In this document: positions 27,418 through 37,887 of the stretch, piece by piece
Layout: every line of letters starts with the position of its first letter
Numbering within the stretch: position 1 is the stretch's first letter
NCBI RefSeq assembly: GCF_000252955.1
Contig: NC_014228.1
Location: forward strand, 1,564,005 to 1,628,004
Direction: 5' to 3'
DNA length: 64,000 nt
Source: Xenorhabdus nematophila ATCC 19061
Lineage (GTDB): Bacteria; Pseudomonadota; Gammaproteobacteria; Enterobacterales; Enterobacteriaceae
Position numbers and translations under genes: made by a program
Notes under the pieces: generated by a model
What the model was told of the DNA's origin: nothing
Databases searched by the model: none
The model's input: only the letters and a program-made list of their open reading frames with translations

Positions 27418-30400
27418 CTATTCGGAAATAATATTAATCACAGAATCCAATCCAGATTTAATCTGGGTCAGGCAATTGACTTTATTCCCATCATTATCAT
27501 GATCTTTACACGATACTATCAGATCTTCCATTTTTTCTTGGATAAGAGAGAATGAACTTTCAAGTTGAATGGCACTTGCTGATCTGGCAATCATCAGGAA
27601 TCGCTTTAATGAAGAGATTTGATCACGCCAGCGTACAAATATTTCTTCCAAATCAGCCACCGCGCTATTTGTTAACAATGCCGGAGTTTCAATCAGTTTT
27701 TCGATTGCTGCCAAGCCTATATAACAAGAAAATTCATTTTCAGGGTATTTTATCTCTTCTTCTTTTCTAAAATCATTAATCAGATTGTTTAAAATGATTT
27801 TTTGTTGTGCTTCGCTATCAGGAAAATCACCATCACAATTGACGGTAATCACCAAATAGGGACGGGATTTCTTAAAGACTTCATGTGATTGCATGAAATC
27901 TAATCCCCTGAATCCAATCACTGTTTTTTCAAACTCTTGTTCGGTAATTTCCCCAAAGTATTGGAAGCTGCCGTCGTAGACTTGATAACCTGAATCAGTC
28001 TTTCCAACCAAGACAAATGCGTGTGGAATGACCTCATCATCCAAAACGATATCCTGGAATAACGGTCTTTCTATATATTCCGCTTCCGATAAACCGTATG
28101 AAGGTGAGAAAGGCAAATAGTAATCACTTCCTGTTACAATGACGACATGCCCGAGAGATAACTCTTTTTCACAGTAATGGCGATAGGATTCATAATCATC
28201 AAAGAATTTCTTGGCATAAGAGAAGGAATAACTGTCATCTAAGGCAGGCCAGCCAAGAATATGGCCAAAATTAACCTCCTGATGAGATAATTGAGTTTCC
28301 TTTTCACACTGCTGTAATACGATACCCAATAATGGGCTACCGTCTGAAACCAGCATCAGCGCATCACTACAATCTAATTGGTGTTCATGTTTCAATTTTT
28401 CTCTGACGGCTGAATACAGGCAACTGGCATATTCCGGGTAGAATTCAGGCGAAAATTTTTCATTGAATGTCCAACGCTGAGTCTTATATTCAATGTTATT
28501 TTCATTGCCCAATAATTGATTTATTTCAAGCAGTGTTTTACCTGACAACAACATATTGATGTTAATAGGTAAGTTTATCTCCTTCGCTTTTGCAATCACC
28601 TGTACTGCTGAAAGCGAACTGCCGCCCAGAGAAATAAAATCATCACTGTTTTCGATTTTATCGATACCCAGAATGAGCTTCCAAATAGCGCCTAATTGAT
28701 CAATAGCACTCTCCGGTACTTTTCCCCGACTGATCGGGTTGGTATTTATTTTTTCCTCTTTTTCAGTCTCTTCGACAACGCTCGTCGGGTTACCAGAAAA
28801 TAATGCCTGCAATCTTTTAATATCAGTCGGATATTCTTTTCCGCGTATGGGGGTTGGCGGCAAATGAATTAATTCAGGTTGTTGCTCATTGATCTCCTGC
28901 TGCCAATTAACACGGATACCATATAAAGCGATCATGGCTAATTTTTCTATCAGCTCATGATGATGACTCATTCCTTTGGTTTTATGGCCCTGCCACGAGA
29001 GACAAGCGTGGTTGGCATTATAGTCTGAATGATTTTGAACTAATGTCGAAAGCCCACGACCTGGCCCCACTTCGATAAACAAACAATGTTCATTTTCTAA
29101 GGCCGTTGCAATAGATTGTCTGAAGCGGACAGGCTGACGAATATGATCAACCCAATAATCACTTTCTGTCACACGTTTGTGATCAACCCATTCGCCTGTC
29201 ACATTCGATATAAAATCGATTTGAGGTTTCTTGAGTGTGATGCCTTTAAGAGCCTGACCATATTCTTCCAGAACCGGGTCCATATAACGCGTATGGAAAG
29301 CTCTTTTGATTTCCAGACGTTTGGTTTTGATTGATTCTGTGTGGCAGATTTCTTCAAATTGCGTCATTGCCTCATCTGAGCCCGCCACAACACAAAGTTC
29401 ACTGCTGTTATCCAAAGCAATATCAAGATTTTCCGGTAAGATTTCCTTCACTTTATCTGAAGATGCCATGACAGAGAGCATAGCCGCCGTTTCTGTCGAT
29501 TGCATATATCTGCCCCGAATGCAGATAATTTTAATCGCATCTTCATATGAGAATACACCAGCGAGTGTCGCGGCGACATATTCTCCCAGACTATGACCTA
29601 TCATTGCATCAGGAGTAATGTCATAAGATTGCAGAACCTGTGCCAAAGCATATTCAATAATAAACAACAATGGCTGAACAAATTCAGTTTCATAAATAGG
29701 CTGTTCCTGAGAACCATTAATCAGCAACGCTTTCAAATCTGTTGTGCAATAATCTTTCGCAATCACAAACCCTTTATCACACCACTGTTTGAATAACATG
29801 TTATTCTTGTAAAGATCTTGTCCCATCGCGATATATTGTGAACCTTGACCAGGGAACAAAAATACCACTTTCCGCTTAATCCCGCGTGATAAATTAATAT
29901 TGTCTTTTTCTGTCGAAGAGAGCGCATTAATCAATTCATCACGGTTATTCACGACAGCAATAAATTGTGATGCCATTGTCTCTCTTTGCATCAGGCTGTA
30001 AGTGAAATCACTGATATTCAGCTTTTGATTATCACTCTGAATAACTTGCTTTAACTGTTTCTTATAAGACTGCAATGATTTTTCGTCCGGTGCCGATAAG
30101 ATCAATGGCAACCGGTTATTTGCATTTTTCCCAGATAATTTATTTTGGTCAGCCCGGTACTCTTCCAGCACAAGATGCACATTCGTACCACCAAGACCAA
30201 AGGAACTGACACCGGCTCTAATCGGATACTTATTGTCATGCAGTTCCGTATATTGGTTATTCACCATAAATGGACTATTTGCAATATCCATTTCTTTATT
30301 GGGACGGGCAAAATGCAGCGTTGGCGGCAATACTTTATTCTTGATGGATAATGCCGCTTTTATCAGCCCGGTGACACCAGAAGCGAAATTGAGGTGACCA

Positions 30401-33400
30401 ATATTCGATTTCACACTGCCGATTCTGCAATAACTCTTTTTATCCGTTGAGAAAGCTTGTTTCAGGGCATTAAATTCAATCGGATCACCCAAATTCGTGC
30501 CCGTACCATGTGTTTCTACAAAATGAATCGATTCTGATGAAACATTTGCATCCCGCAATGCAGCCTGAATAACATCAACCTGGCCTTTCGTACTGGGTGC
30601 GGTGTAACCGACTTTCATCCCACCATCATTGTTAATGCCGCTGCCGATGATGGTCGCATAAATATTATCTTTGTCTGCTATCGCTTGTTTCAGGGGTTTC
30701 AGAACCACTACGCCAACGCCATCACTAAATACTGTTCCGTTAGCCTGAATATCAAATGGCCGGCATTTTCCGTCCTTAGAGTAGATCATGCCTTCTTCAA
30801 ATAAATATCCGGCTTTAATTGGCAACGTAATTGAAACACCACCCGCCAGTGCAACATCACACTCACCCGTACGCAGTGATTTAATCGCTTCGTTCACAGC
30901 AACCAACGATGAAGAACAGGCCGTTGAAATCACCATACTTGGGCCGGACAAATTTAATTTATATGACACACTGGTTGACATATAGTCTTTGTCTGCCACG
31001 ACCATCGCACTATATTGACCGGCACTGCCTTCTGCTGTTGCCATTGCTTGTGCCAGCCACGGTAAATTTCCTGACGCCGCAGTATATAAACCAATTTTCA
31101 GTTTGTTGTTTTTGGGTGAGATCCCCGCATCCTGCAATGCCTGCCAACTGCAAATGTGCATCGCCCGAACCTGTGGGTCCATTTGACGTGCTTCATAAGG
31201 CGTATAACCAAAGAATTCAGCATCAAATTCCCCTGAATGCGGCATAATACCTTTGGCACGAACATAATTCGGATCATCCAATAAGTCTGAATCAATGCCT
31301 GATTCAATTAATTCTTCCTTGCTCATTATGCTGATTGATTCTTTGCCGTAGCATAAGTTATCCCAAAACTCATAAATATCTTCGGCGCCCGGGAATTTTC
31401 CTGCCATACCGACAATTGCGATATGCTTATCAAAAACCGTATCCGGTTTAACAAGGTATTCTGCTACATAGGCACTTTCATCACTATGATCAGGCTGCTC
31501 ATACTGACTATCATTTGTACTGACTGTTCCATATTGACTCGTTATGTAATCAGCCAGTAATTCTGAGGTGGGATAACTGAACATATCCACGACTGAGATA
31601 TCAATATCTAACGCATCCGTTAATCTTTTATTAACTTGAACCAGATCCAACGAATTGGCGCCTAATTCGAAGAAGTTATCTTCACGGTTAATCTGTGTGA
31701 TTTTTAAGAAATCTTTCCAGACTGAAATGATGGTTTCTGTGATCTGATCTTTAGAAATGGTTTTCCTGTGTGATTTACTGATTTTATTAATATCAAAGGC
31801 TTTTAAATGAGAACCGACCCATTGTTCAAAACGTTGATTCAAATCACCGGTAGAGACAATAATTTGCCCTCGCAATGGTGATTGTAAAACACGTTCCAGA
31901 ATTTGAATGCCTTCATCCGGTTCAATTAAAAGCTGGCTCAATGAGGAACCCAGCGCATCACCAGAATCATTACGTTCAAAAACCCATCCATCCCAGTTAA
32001 TGCTAATCCAGGGCTTGCCTTGCTGGTTTTGTTGTCTTGCAAACGCATCAGCAAATGCACTGACAGAGCTATAGGCAGAAAAACTTAAGCCCCCCAGCAT
32101 TGAAGCGATTGAAGAACAAAGCAGACAAAAATCCAGTGGCTGATGTTCGGTCAATTCTGCCAGAATTTTATAAGCTTCAACTTTGGTTTCTATTTGTGGC
32201 GAACACGCATCCAGCGTTATCCGGTTAATACCCTGAAACGAATCGCCTTCCGTCACACCCGCGGCACAGATGATGCCATTCAATACACCATGTTGCTCGT
32301 CTATTGTCTGCAATAAACGCTGCATGGCAGATTTATCAGCCACATTAGCCGGATAATAAACCACATTGCCTCTGCCAAGATCGGCAAGTTTATTCAGTTG
32401 TTGCAATAGGTTAGTGGTCGATAAATCCGATTGAGTTGCCTGTTGCCATTCATGCCTGTCAGGTAATTCCCGGCGGCCAGACAGGATCACGGTTGCCTGA
32501 TATTCTTTCAGAAGATATTCTGCAAACAGCAAACCTAAATCACCCAGTCCGCCGGTAATCAGATAGGTACCCTGCTGTTTCAGGAGCGAATGCTTTTTCT
32601 GTGGCTCCACGTTAAGCCGTTCATAGACTTGTTCAGAACAACGTCCATCTGTCCGGCAAACGATAAAACGCCCGTCTGTGGCTAACAGTTCTTCCGTTAA
32701 TATCTCACAGGTGTTTTCAATCGATTCTGTTGTATTGATTTGAACTAATCTGGGATGGCATTTGCTGACTTCTTGAGTAATAACCTTGACCAAGCCCTTG
32801 AGCATACCGGATTCAGGCTGCTCGGTATTCACCAGCAATAAACGGAAATCCCCCATATTGCCTATCGTTGCCCATGCCTGAAGCAACGTAATGGCAGAAA
32901 ACCATGTGTTTTTCAAATCACGATGACCGGATAAAGGCCAGGCAAATATGACCGAATCAGGTTGTAACTGATTTTCTTTTAATTCATGGAAGAGCTTTTC
33001 AAAATGGCTGACTTCACCTGCGGCCAATGTAATCACATTATTCACAGAGGTGTAATCATCACCTGATAGCACAAACCTTATTGATTTTTCATCAACATTC
33101 AGATGGCGGCTAAGCGGTTCGCACCATTCCATATTTGGAACAAAGCATAAGGCGGTTTTAACTTCAGATTGGTTCGATTTATCGGGTAAAAGTGCATCCT
33201 GCCATATTTCACCATACAGCCAGTCTGAAATAGTATTTTTTTGTATCCGGGTTTCAGTTATTTTCTCCGCCTGATTTGAACCGGCCGGTAAATTTCCGGG
33301 GCCCATTTTTTCTGAGATAAACTGATAACCGGGCAGACTGACTCTTCCTGGCTTGACATCCTGATAAATGACTGACCAGTTAATGGCATAGCCCTTCATC

Positions 33401-36400
33401 CAAAGCTGACCAAGTAATTTTAATAAATAGGCTCTGTCATTTTCCTCTTCCAATGGATGCCGCATCACATTAATAACAGAGATATCGGTATTTGTTCCGA
33501 TAATCTGCTTAACAAACGTAGACAATGTTCTGCCCGGCCCGACTTCGATAAAGGCATTCAGATCAGGCTGCTCCAGACAAGTCATAATACCTTGGTGGAA
33601 TTCGACTGTTTCACACAAATGGGCAACCCAATAATCAATGGAATTGGCTTGTTTTGCTGTGATCCATTGACCGGTAACATTGGAGATATAGGCTTTATTG
33701 GGCTTTCTCCATTTTATCTTCTTCAGCGCCTGTTTAAACTTCCCGACCGCAGGTCTCATCATTGCAGTATGAAACGCATGAGAGGTTTCCAATAATCGGG
33801 TACGGTAATTTTTATCCGCCAACACAAGCTGTACTTTTTCAACTTCAGTCTGCGGTCCCGCGATAACGCAGGCCGTTGATGAATTCACCGTTGCTAACGT
33901 CACTTCATCAGTTAAATAAGGTTCAATCTCTTCTCTGCCAGCAGAAACACTCAGCATCGCTCCCGGCTCACATTCCTGCATGATAAGGCCTCTGACAGCG
34001 ACAAGTTCTAAAGCCTCATCCAGCGTCATCACGCCTGCCATTGCGGCAGCCACATATTCACCGATGCTATGGCCAATCATTGCCTTGGCTTCTACACCTA
34101 ACTCTTCCAGACTCTTGGCCAGAGAGTAAGAGATGGCAAAAATAATGGGTTGGGTAAATTGCGTATTGCGGAGTTTTTCTATACTGTCTTGATTCTTTTC
34201 GTCATAGAGTAATGCCAGTAAATTAATGCCGAATCTCTCGAAGAGATATTCGTGACACTCATCAAGCAGCGTTCTGAAAATCCCCAATTCATTGTATAAA
34301 TCCCTCGCCATATTGATATATTGTGCCCCCTGACCCGGGAACATAAAGACAATACCCGGTGTTTGGTCAAAGGAAATTTCGGCGATGTTGTTTGTCTCTT
34401 TGACATGCAATAAAGCGTTTTTGAGTTCTTTTACATTATCTATAACAAACGATGTGCGATATTCATGTTCCCCTCGCCCAATTTGGAGGGTGTAAGCAAT
34501 ATCAGAAAGCGATTTCGTGTGGGTATCTGCATTTAAAAACTGGCCTAATGTTTCCGCCGTTTTAATCAAACCTGCTTTGCTTTTGCTTGAGAGTGTAATC
34601 AGTTCTGGACGATCTTGCTCGCTACTGATTTGTTCTAAGATCGACTGGATCGTGATATGAACATTTGTTCCCCCAATACCAAATGAACTCAATCCTGCGG
34701 TTCGGATATCGTTATTATTATCCCAATCAGTTGCGGCATTAATTAAACGGAATCGTGTCCCTTGCAACAACCCGTGATCATTTTTTTCAGTATGGCAAGT
34801 TGGCGGGATCTTCTTATGCTTCACTGTCAACAATGTCTTAATGAAACCCGCAACGCCTGCGGCACTGTCGGTGTGACCGAGGTTTGATTTGACACTGCCA
34901 ATGTGGCAAATACTGGGATTATCGTCTGCAACGCTTAACGCACTTTTGACACCTTCCAGTTCAATATCATCGCCTACCAATGTCGCTGTCCCATGCGCTT
35001 CCAAGTATCCGACATCGTTGGCAGAAATTCCGGCCATCGCCAGAGACTGTTTAATACAGGCTGCCTGCCCATTGGCACTCGGCGCGGTAAAACCTGCTTT
35101 TTCATAACCATCATTGTTGACGCCATAACCGGCAATCACGCCATAGATGTGATCATTATTTTCAATCGCATCTTCCAATCTTTTTAAAGCAACCATGCCA
35201 ATGCCATCACTGAACACGGTTCCGCTGGCATCCTCTGAAAAGGGTTTACAGTGACCATCGGCACTATTTACCATGCCATTGACATACATGTAGCCACTTT
35301 TCACCGGAACAGTGATGGAAACACCTCCCGCCAGCGCTAAATCACATTGATTAACCCGCAGGCTTTGACATGCAAGTGTGATGGCCAGTGCAGAGCTGGA
35401 ACAGGCACTCTGGACGGTCACGGCCGGCCCGGTCAGATTCAATTTATAAGCGATGCGGGTTGTGAGGAATTCACGGTCATTTAAAAGCCCGATGCTGAAC
35501 TGTTCTGTTGTATCTTTGACTTCCTCTTTTACCCGATCTAACCATTCATAATTAGAGCCAGAAGACGCAAACAGACCCGTTACCGGGCGATATTTGGGGT
35601 TACCATATCCTGCATCATCCAGTACTTCCCAGGTTATTTCATGCAGCAAACGGAATTGTGGGTCCATATATTGAGCTTCACGCATTGTGTAACCAAAGGC
35701 GGTTTTATCAAAATCCAATGCGTTTTCAACAATCCCTTTTGCCCTGACATAATGCTTATTTTTGAAAATGTATTCGGGAATTCCCGCATCAATCAATTCA
35801 TCATCGGTAAAGAAAGAGATGCCTTCTTTGCCGGACAATATATTTTTCCAATATTCCCGTACATTATGACTGCCGGGGAAACGGCCACTGATGCCAACAA
35901 CGGCAATGGCATTTTCAGGATAGTCATGATGGGTTGTTTTTATACGATTTGATGTTTTTCCACTTGCCACCTTTTTCAATTTACGTGTCGTTTTTCGCGG
36001 CATTTCATTGATGACATCGTATATTTTCTCAGAAATTTTCTGACAGGTTGTATACCGATACAAATCATTAATTGATAATTTAATGGCATAATGCGCATTT
36101 ATTTTTTCATGTAACTGAACAATATCTAAAGAGCTGGCGCCGACATCAAAGAAATTATCATCTTTGGAAATATTCTTATTCGGGAAGTACGCAGTTAAAA
36201 CATTCAATATCTCTTTCAATATAGCATTGATATCTATTTTTTCCGCAAAATCAACCGATACTTCCTGCTCTTCATTATCTTGCTCTTCATTAAAGGCAGA
36301 AGCAGTCTCTTTTTTTATTGCAGGCTTAAACTCAATCCGATTGGGCAGTTCCTGATAATTTAGATGTTCTGCCGAAACCGATTCCGTTCTCTCCGAAAAT

Positions 36401-37683
36401 TCTTGCAAAACGAGATGCGCATTCGTTCCGCCAACACCGAAAGCACTGACACCTGCATTGATAGGCGTATTGTTTTGTGTGACCCAGGGCTTTGTTTGTG
36501 TATTAACATGAAAAGGTGTTTTTTCCAGTGCTAATTTTTTATTGGCTTTTTCAAAATTAATGGATGGCACTAATGTCTTGAAATAAACACATAATGACAG
36601 TTTTATCAGTGATATTACCCCGGCGGCGGTATCACAGTGCCCGACATTGGATTTAACCGAACCAATAGCACAAGATTGCTGCCCATGAAAAATAGCATCC
36701 AGCGCTGCAATTTCAATCGGATCACCCAATACCGTGCCAGTTCCGTGCGTTTCTATATAACTAATGCTGGCAGGATCAATTTCCGAGACATTCAATGCCG
36801 CCCGGATAACCTTTTCTTGCCCTAAGGCACTGGGCGCAGTAAAACTTATTTTGTCATTACCGTCGTTATTAATGGCACTGCCTTTAATCACGGCATAAAT
36901 TCTGTCGTTATCTTCAATCGCATCCGTCAATCTTTTCAGGGTAACAACGCCAACCCCATTACTGAATACCGTTCCACCCGCCTGCTCATCAAATACCCGT
37001 GTCTTGCCGTCGATACTATTTATCATGCCTTCCTGATACCTATATCCGGCCTGATGCGGGTGCGTTACGCTGACGCCGCCAGCCAAAGCAATATCACATT
37101 CTCCGGCTTGCAAGGCCTGACAGGCGGTATGCACAGCCACTAATGAGGTTGAACAGGCTGTTTGTATCGTAACGGACGGACCGCGTAAATTCAGTAAATA
37201 GGAAATACGCGAACAGAATGCAGAATCATTTAATGTTGCAACATGGAACTGCTCTGCTGAGGAGTTAAATTCAGTATTTAATGTGTTAAACCATGACCAC
37301 TGATTACCGGCTCCGGCATAAACACCAATTTCTCCCGGATAATCTTTGGCATCAATACCGGCATGATTAAGTGCCTGCCAGCAGGTTTCAATCATCAAAC
37401 GGGTTTGGGGGTCCATTTTTTCTGCATCCGGATGATTAATTGCAAAATAATCAGCCGCAAAATGGTAGGGTTTGTTGATGATACCTTTGGCAGGAACATA
37501 ATCTTCGTTTAAATACTCTTCAGGCGATATACCATTATTCTCTAATGTTTCCTGAGTAAATCTGCTAATACCTTCTTTTCCATCACAGAGCATTTCCCAA
37601 AAATCATGCACATTGTCTGCGCCAGGGAATTGACCAGCCATTCCAACTATAGCAACTTCAAGACCAGTGACATTATTTACCAT
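27418..37683 (-). CDS. xcnF: XcnF, three-module PKS with C-terminal BtrH-like domain
   Basis: A 3421-residue polyketide synthase. Domains in order: KS1 (about 1-430), ACP1 (near 515, GASSLD) with no AT between them; KS2 (about 605-1030), AT1 (about 1125-1420, GHSIGE, HAFH), KR (about 1695-1885, GGLGDLG), ACP2 (near 2008, GANSLD); KS3 (about 2080-2510), AT2 (about 2600-2890, GHSLGE, RAFH), ACP3 (near 3022, GGSSLS). All three KS keep Cys-His-His. It can supply the last three malonyl extensions of the isocoumarin; the single KR fits the ring position without OH. There is no TE. Residues from about 3060 resemble the BtrH N-terminal/papain-like fold, with Cys in ASCLYSA (near 3087), His in IPHAFVLVG and Asp in VYDGS (near 3237) as a possible triad. 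Confidence 0.92.
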   Translation of the reverse strand: MVNNVTGLEVAIVGMAGQFPGADNVHDFWEMLCDGKEGISRFTQETLENNGISPEEYLNEDYVPAKGIINKPYHFAADYFAINHPDAEKMDPQTRLMIETCWQALNHAGIDAKDYPGEIGVYAGAGNQWSWFNTLNTEFNSSAEQFHVATLNDSAFCSRISYLLNLRGPSVTIQTACSTSLVAVHTACQALQAGECDIALAGGVSVTHPHQAGYRYQEGMINSIDGKTRVFDEQAGGTVFSNGVGVVTLKRLTDAIEDNDRIYAVIKGSAINNDGNDKISFTAPSALGQEKVIRAALNVSEIDPASISYIETHGTGTVLGDPIEIAALDAIFHGQQSCAIGSVKSNVGHCDTAAGVISLIKLSLCVYFKTLVPSINFEKANKKLALEKTPFHVNTQTKPWVTQNNTPINAGVSAFGVGGTNAHLVLQEFSERTESVSAEHLNYQELPNRIEFKPAIKKETASAFNEEQDNEEQEVSVDFAEKIDINAILKEILNVLTAYFPNKNISKDDNFFDVGASSLDIVQLHEKINAHYAIKLSINDLYRYTTCQKISEKIYDVINEMPRKTTRKLKKVASGKTSNRIKTTHHDYPENAIAVVGISGRFPGSHNVREYWKNILSGKEGISFFTDDELIDAGIPEYIFKNKHYVRAKGIVENALDFDKTAFGYTMREAQYMDPQFRLLHEITWEVLDDAGYGNPKYRPVTGLFASSGSNYEWLDRVKEEVKDTTEQFSIGLLNDREFLTTRIAYKLNLTGPAVTVQSACSSSALAITLACQSLRVNQCDLALAGGVSITVPVKSGYMYVNGMVNSADGHCKPFSEDASGTVFSDGIGMVALKRLEDAIENNDHIYGVIAGYGVNNDGYEKAGFTAPSANGQAACIKQSLAMAGISANDVGYLEAHGTATLVGDDIELEGVKSALSVADDNPSICHIGSVKSNLGHTDSAAGVAGFIKTLLTVKHKKIPPTCHTEKNDHGLLQGTRFRLINAATDWDNNNDIRTAGLSSFGIGGTNVHITIQSILEQISSEQDRPELITLSSKSKAGLIKTAETLGQFLNADTHTKSLSDIAYTLQIGRGEHEYRTSFVIDNVKELKNALLHVKETNNIAEISFDQTPGIVFMFPGQGAQYINMARDLYNELGIFRTLLDECHEYLFERFGINLLALLYDEKNQDSIEKLRNTQFTQPIIFAISYSLAKSLEELGVEAKAMIGHSIGEYVAAAMAGVMTLDEALELVAVRGLIMQECEPGAMLSVSAGREEIEPYLTDEVTLATVNSSTACVIAGPQTEVEKVQLVLADKNYRTRLLETSHAFHTAMMRPAVGKFKQALKKIKWRKPNKAYISNVTGQWITAKQANSIDYWVAHLCETVEFHQGIMTCLEQPDLNAFIEVGPGRTLSTFVKQIIGTNTDISVINVMRHPLEEENDRAYLLKLLGQLWMKGYAINWSVIYQDVKPGRVSLPGYQFISEKMGPGNLPAGSNQAEKITETRIQKNTISDWLYGEIWQDALLPDKSNQSEVKTALCFVPNMEWCEPLSRHLNVDEKSIRFVLSGDDYTSVNNVITLAAGEVSHFEKLFHELKENQLQPDSVIFAWPLSGHRDLKNTWFSAITLLQAWATIGNMGDFRLLLVNTEQPESGMLKGLVKVITQEVSKCHPRLVQINTTESIENTCEILTEELLATDGRFIVCRTDGRCSEQVYERLNVEPQKKHSLLKQQGTYLITGGLGDLGLLFAEYLLKEYQATVILSGRRELPDRHEWQQATQSDLSTTNLLQQLNKLADLGRGNVVYYPANVADKSAMQRLLQTIDEQHGVLNGIICAAGVTEGDSFQGINRITLDACSPQIETKVEAYKILAELTEHQPLDFCLLCSSIASMLGGLSFSAYSSVSAFADAFARQQNQQGKPWISINWDGWVFERNDSGDALGSSLSQLLIEPDEGIQILERVLQSPLRGQIIVSTGDLNQRFEQWVGSHLKAFDINKISKSHRKTISKDQITETIISVWKDFLKITQINREDNFFELGANSLDLVQVNKRLTDALDIDISVVDMFSYPTSELLADYITSQYGTVSTNDSQYEQPDHSDESAYVAEYLVKPDTVFDKHIAIVGMAGKFPGAEDIYEFWDNLCYGKESISIMSKEELIESGIDSDLLDDPNYVRAKGIMPHSGEFDAEFFGYTPYEARQMDPQVRAMHICSWQALQDAGISPKNNKLKIGLYTAASGNLPWLAQAMATAEGSAGQYSAMVVADKDYMSTSVSYKLNLSGPSMVISTACSSSLVAVNEAIKSLRTGECDVALAGGVSITLPIKAGYLFEEGMIYSKDGKCRPFDIQANGTVFSDGVGVVVLKPLKQAIADKDNIYATIIGSGINNDGGMKVGYTAPSTKGQVDVIQAALRDANVSSESIHFVETHGTGTNLGDPIEFNALKQAFSTDKKSYCRIGSVKSNIGHLNFASGVTGLIKAALSIKNKVLPPTLHFARPNKEMDIANSPFMVNNQYTELHDNKYPIRAGVSSFGLGGTNVHLVLEEYRADQNKLSGKNANNRLPLILSAPDEKSLQSYKKQLKQVIQSDNQKLNISDFTYSLMQRETMASQFIAVVNNRDELINALSSTEKDNINLSRGIKRKVVFLFPGQGSQYIAMGQDLYKNNMLFKQWCDKGFVIAKDYCTTDLKALLINGSQEQPIYETEFVQPLLFIIEYALAQVLQSYDITPDAMIGHSLGEYVAATLAGVFSYEDAIKIICIRGRYMQSTETAAMLSVMASSDKVKEILPENLDIALDNSSELCVVAGSDEAMTQFEEICHTESIKTKRLEIKRAFHTRYMDPVLEEYGQALKGITLKKPQIDFISNVTGEWVDHKRVTESDYWVDHIRQPVRFRQSIATALENEHCLFIEVGPGRGLSTLVQNHSDYNANHACLSWQGHKTKGMSHHHELIEKLAMIALYGIRVNWQQEINEQQPELIHLPPTPIRGKEYPTDIKRLQALFSGNPTSVVEETEKEEKINTNPISRGKVPESAIDQLGAIWKLILGIDKIENSDDFISLGGSSLSAVQVIAKAKEINLPININMLLSGKTLLEINQLLGNENNIEYKTQRWTFNEKFSPEFYPEYASCLYSAVREKLKHEHQLDCSDALMLVSDGSPLLGIVLQQCEKETQLSHQEVNFGHILGWPALDDSYSFSYAKKFFDDYESYRHYCEKELSLGHVVIVTGSDYYLPFSPSYGLSEAEYIERPLFQDIVLDDEVIPHAFVLVGKTDSGYQVYDGSFQYFGEITEQEFEKTVIGFRGLDFMQSHEVFKKSRPYLVITVNCDGDFPDSEAQQKIILNNLINDFRKEEEIKYPENEFSCYIGLAAIEKLIETPALLTNSAVADLEEIFVRWRDQISSLKRFLMIARSASAIQLESSFSLIQEKMEDLIVSCKDHDNDGNKVNCLTQIKSGLDSVINIISE

Positions 37684-37887
37684 AATTAACCTTTAATATA
37701 ATTATTTGATAATGAAAAGATCATTTTCAATTTAAATAATTAATAATCCTCATGAAACAGAGAGTTATATATTGACTCAAAACATAAAATTCATTATGAA
37801 TTTCAGTATTCAGATTTTTCCAAATTGACTTATATCTCTAATCATTTAATTTTTGGGAATCTCTGATAGATGTTTATTTTATCGGTA

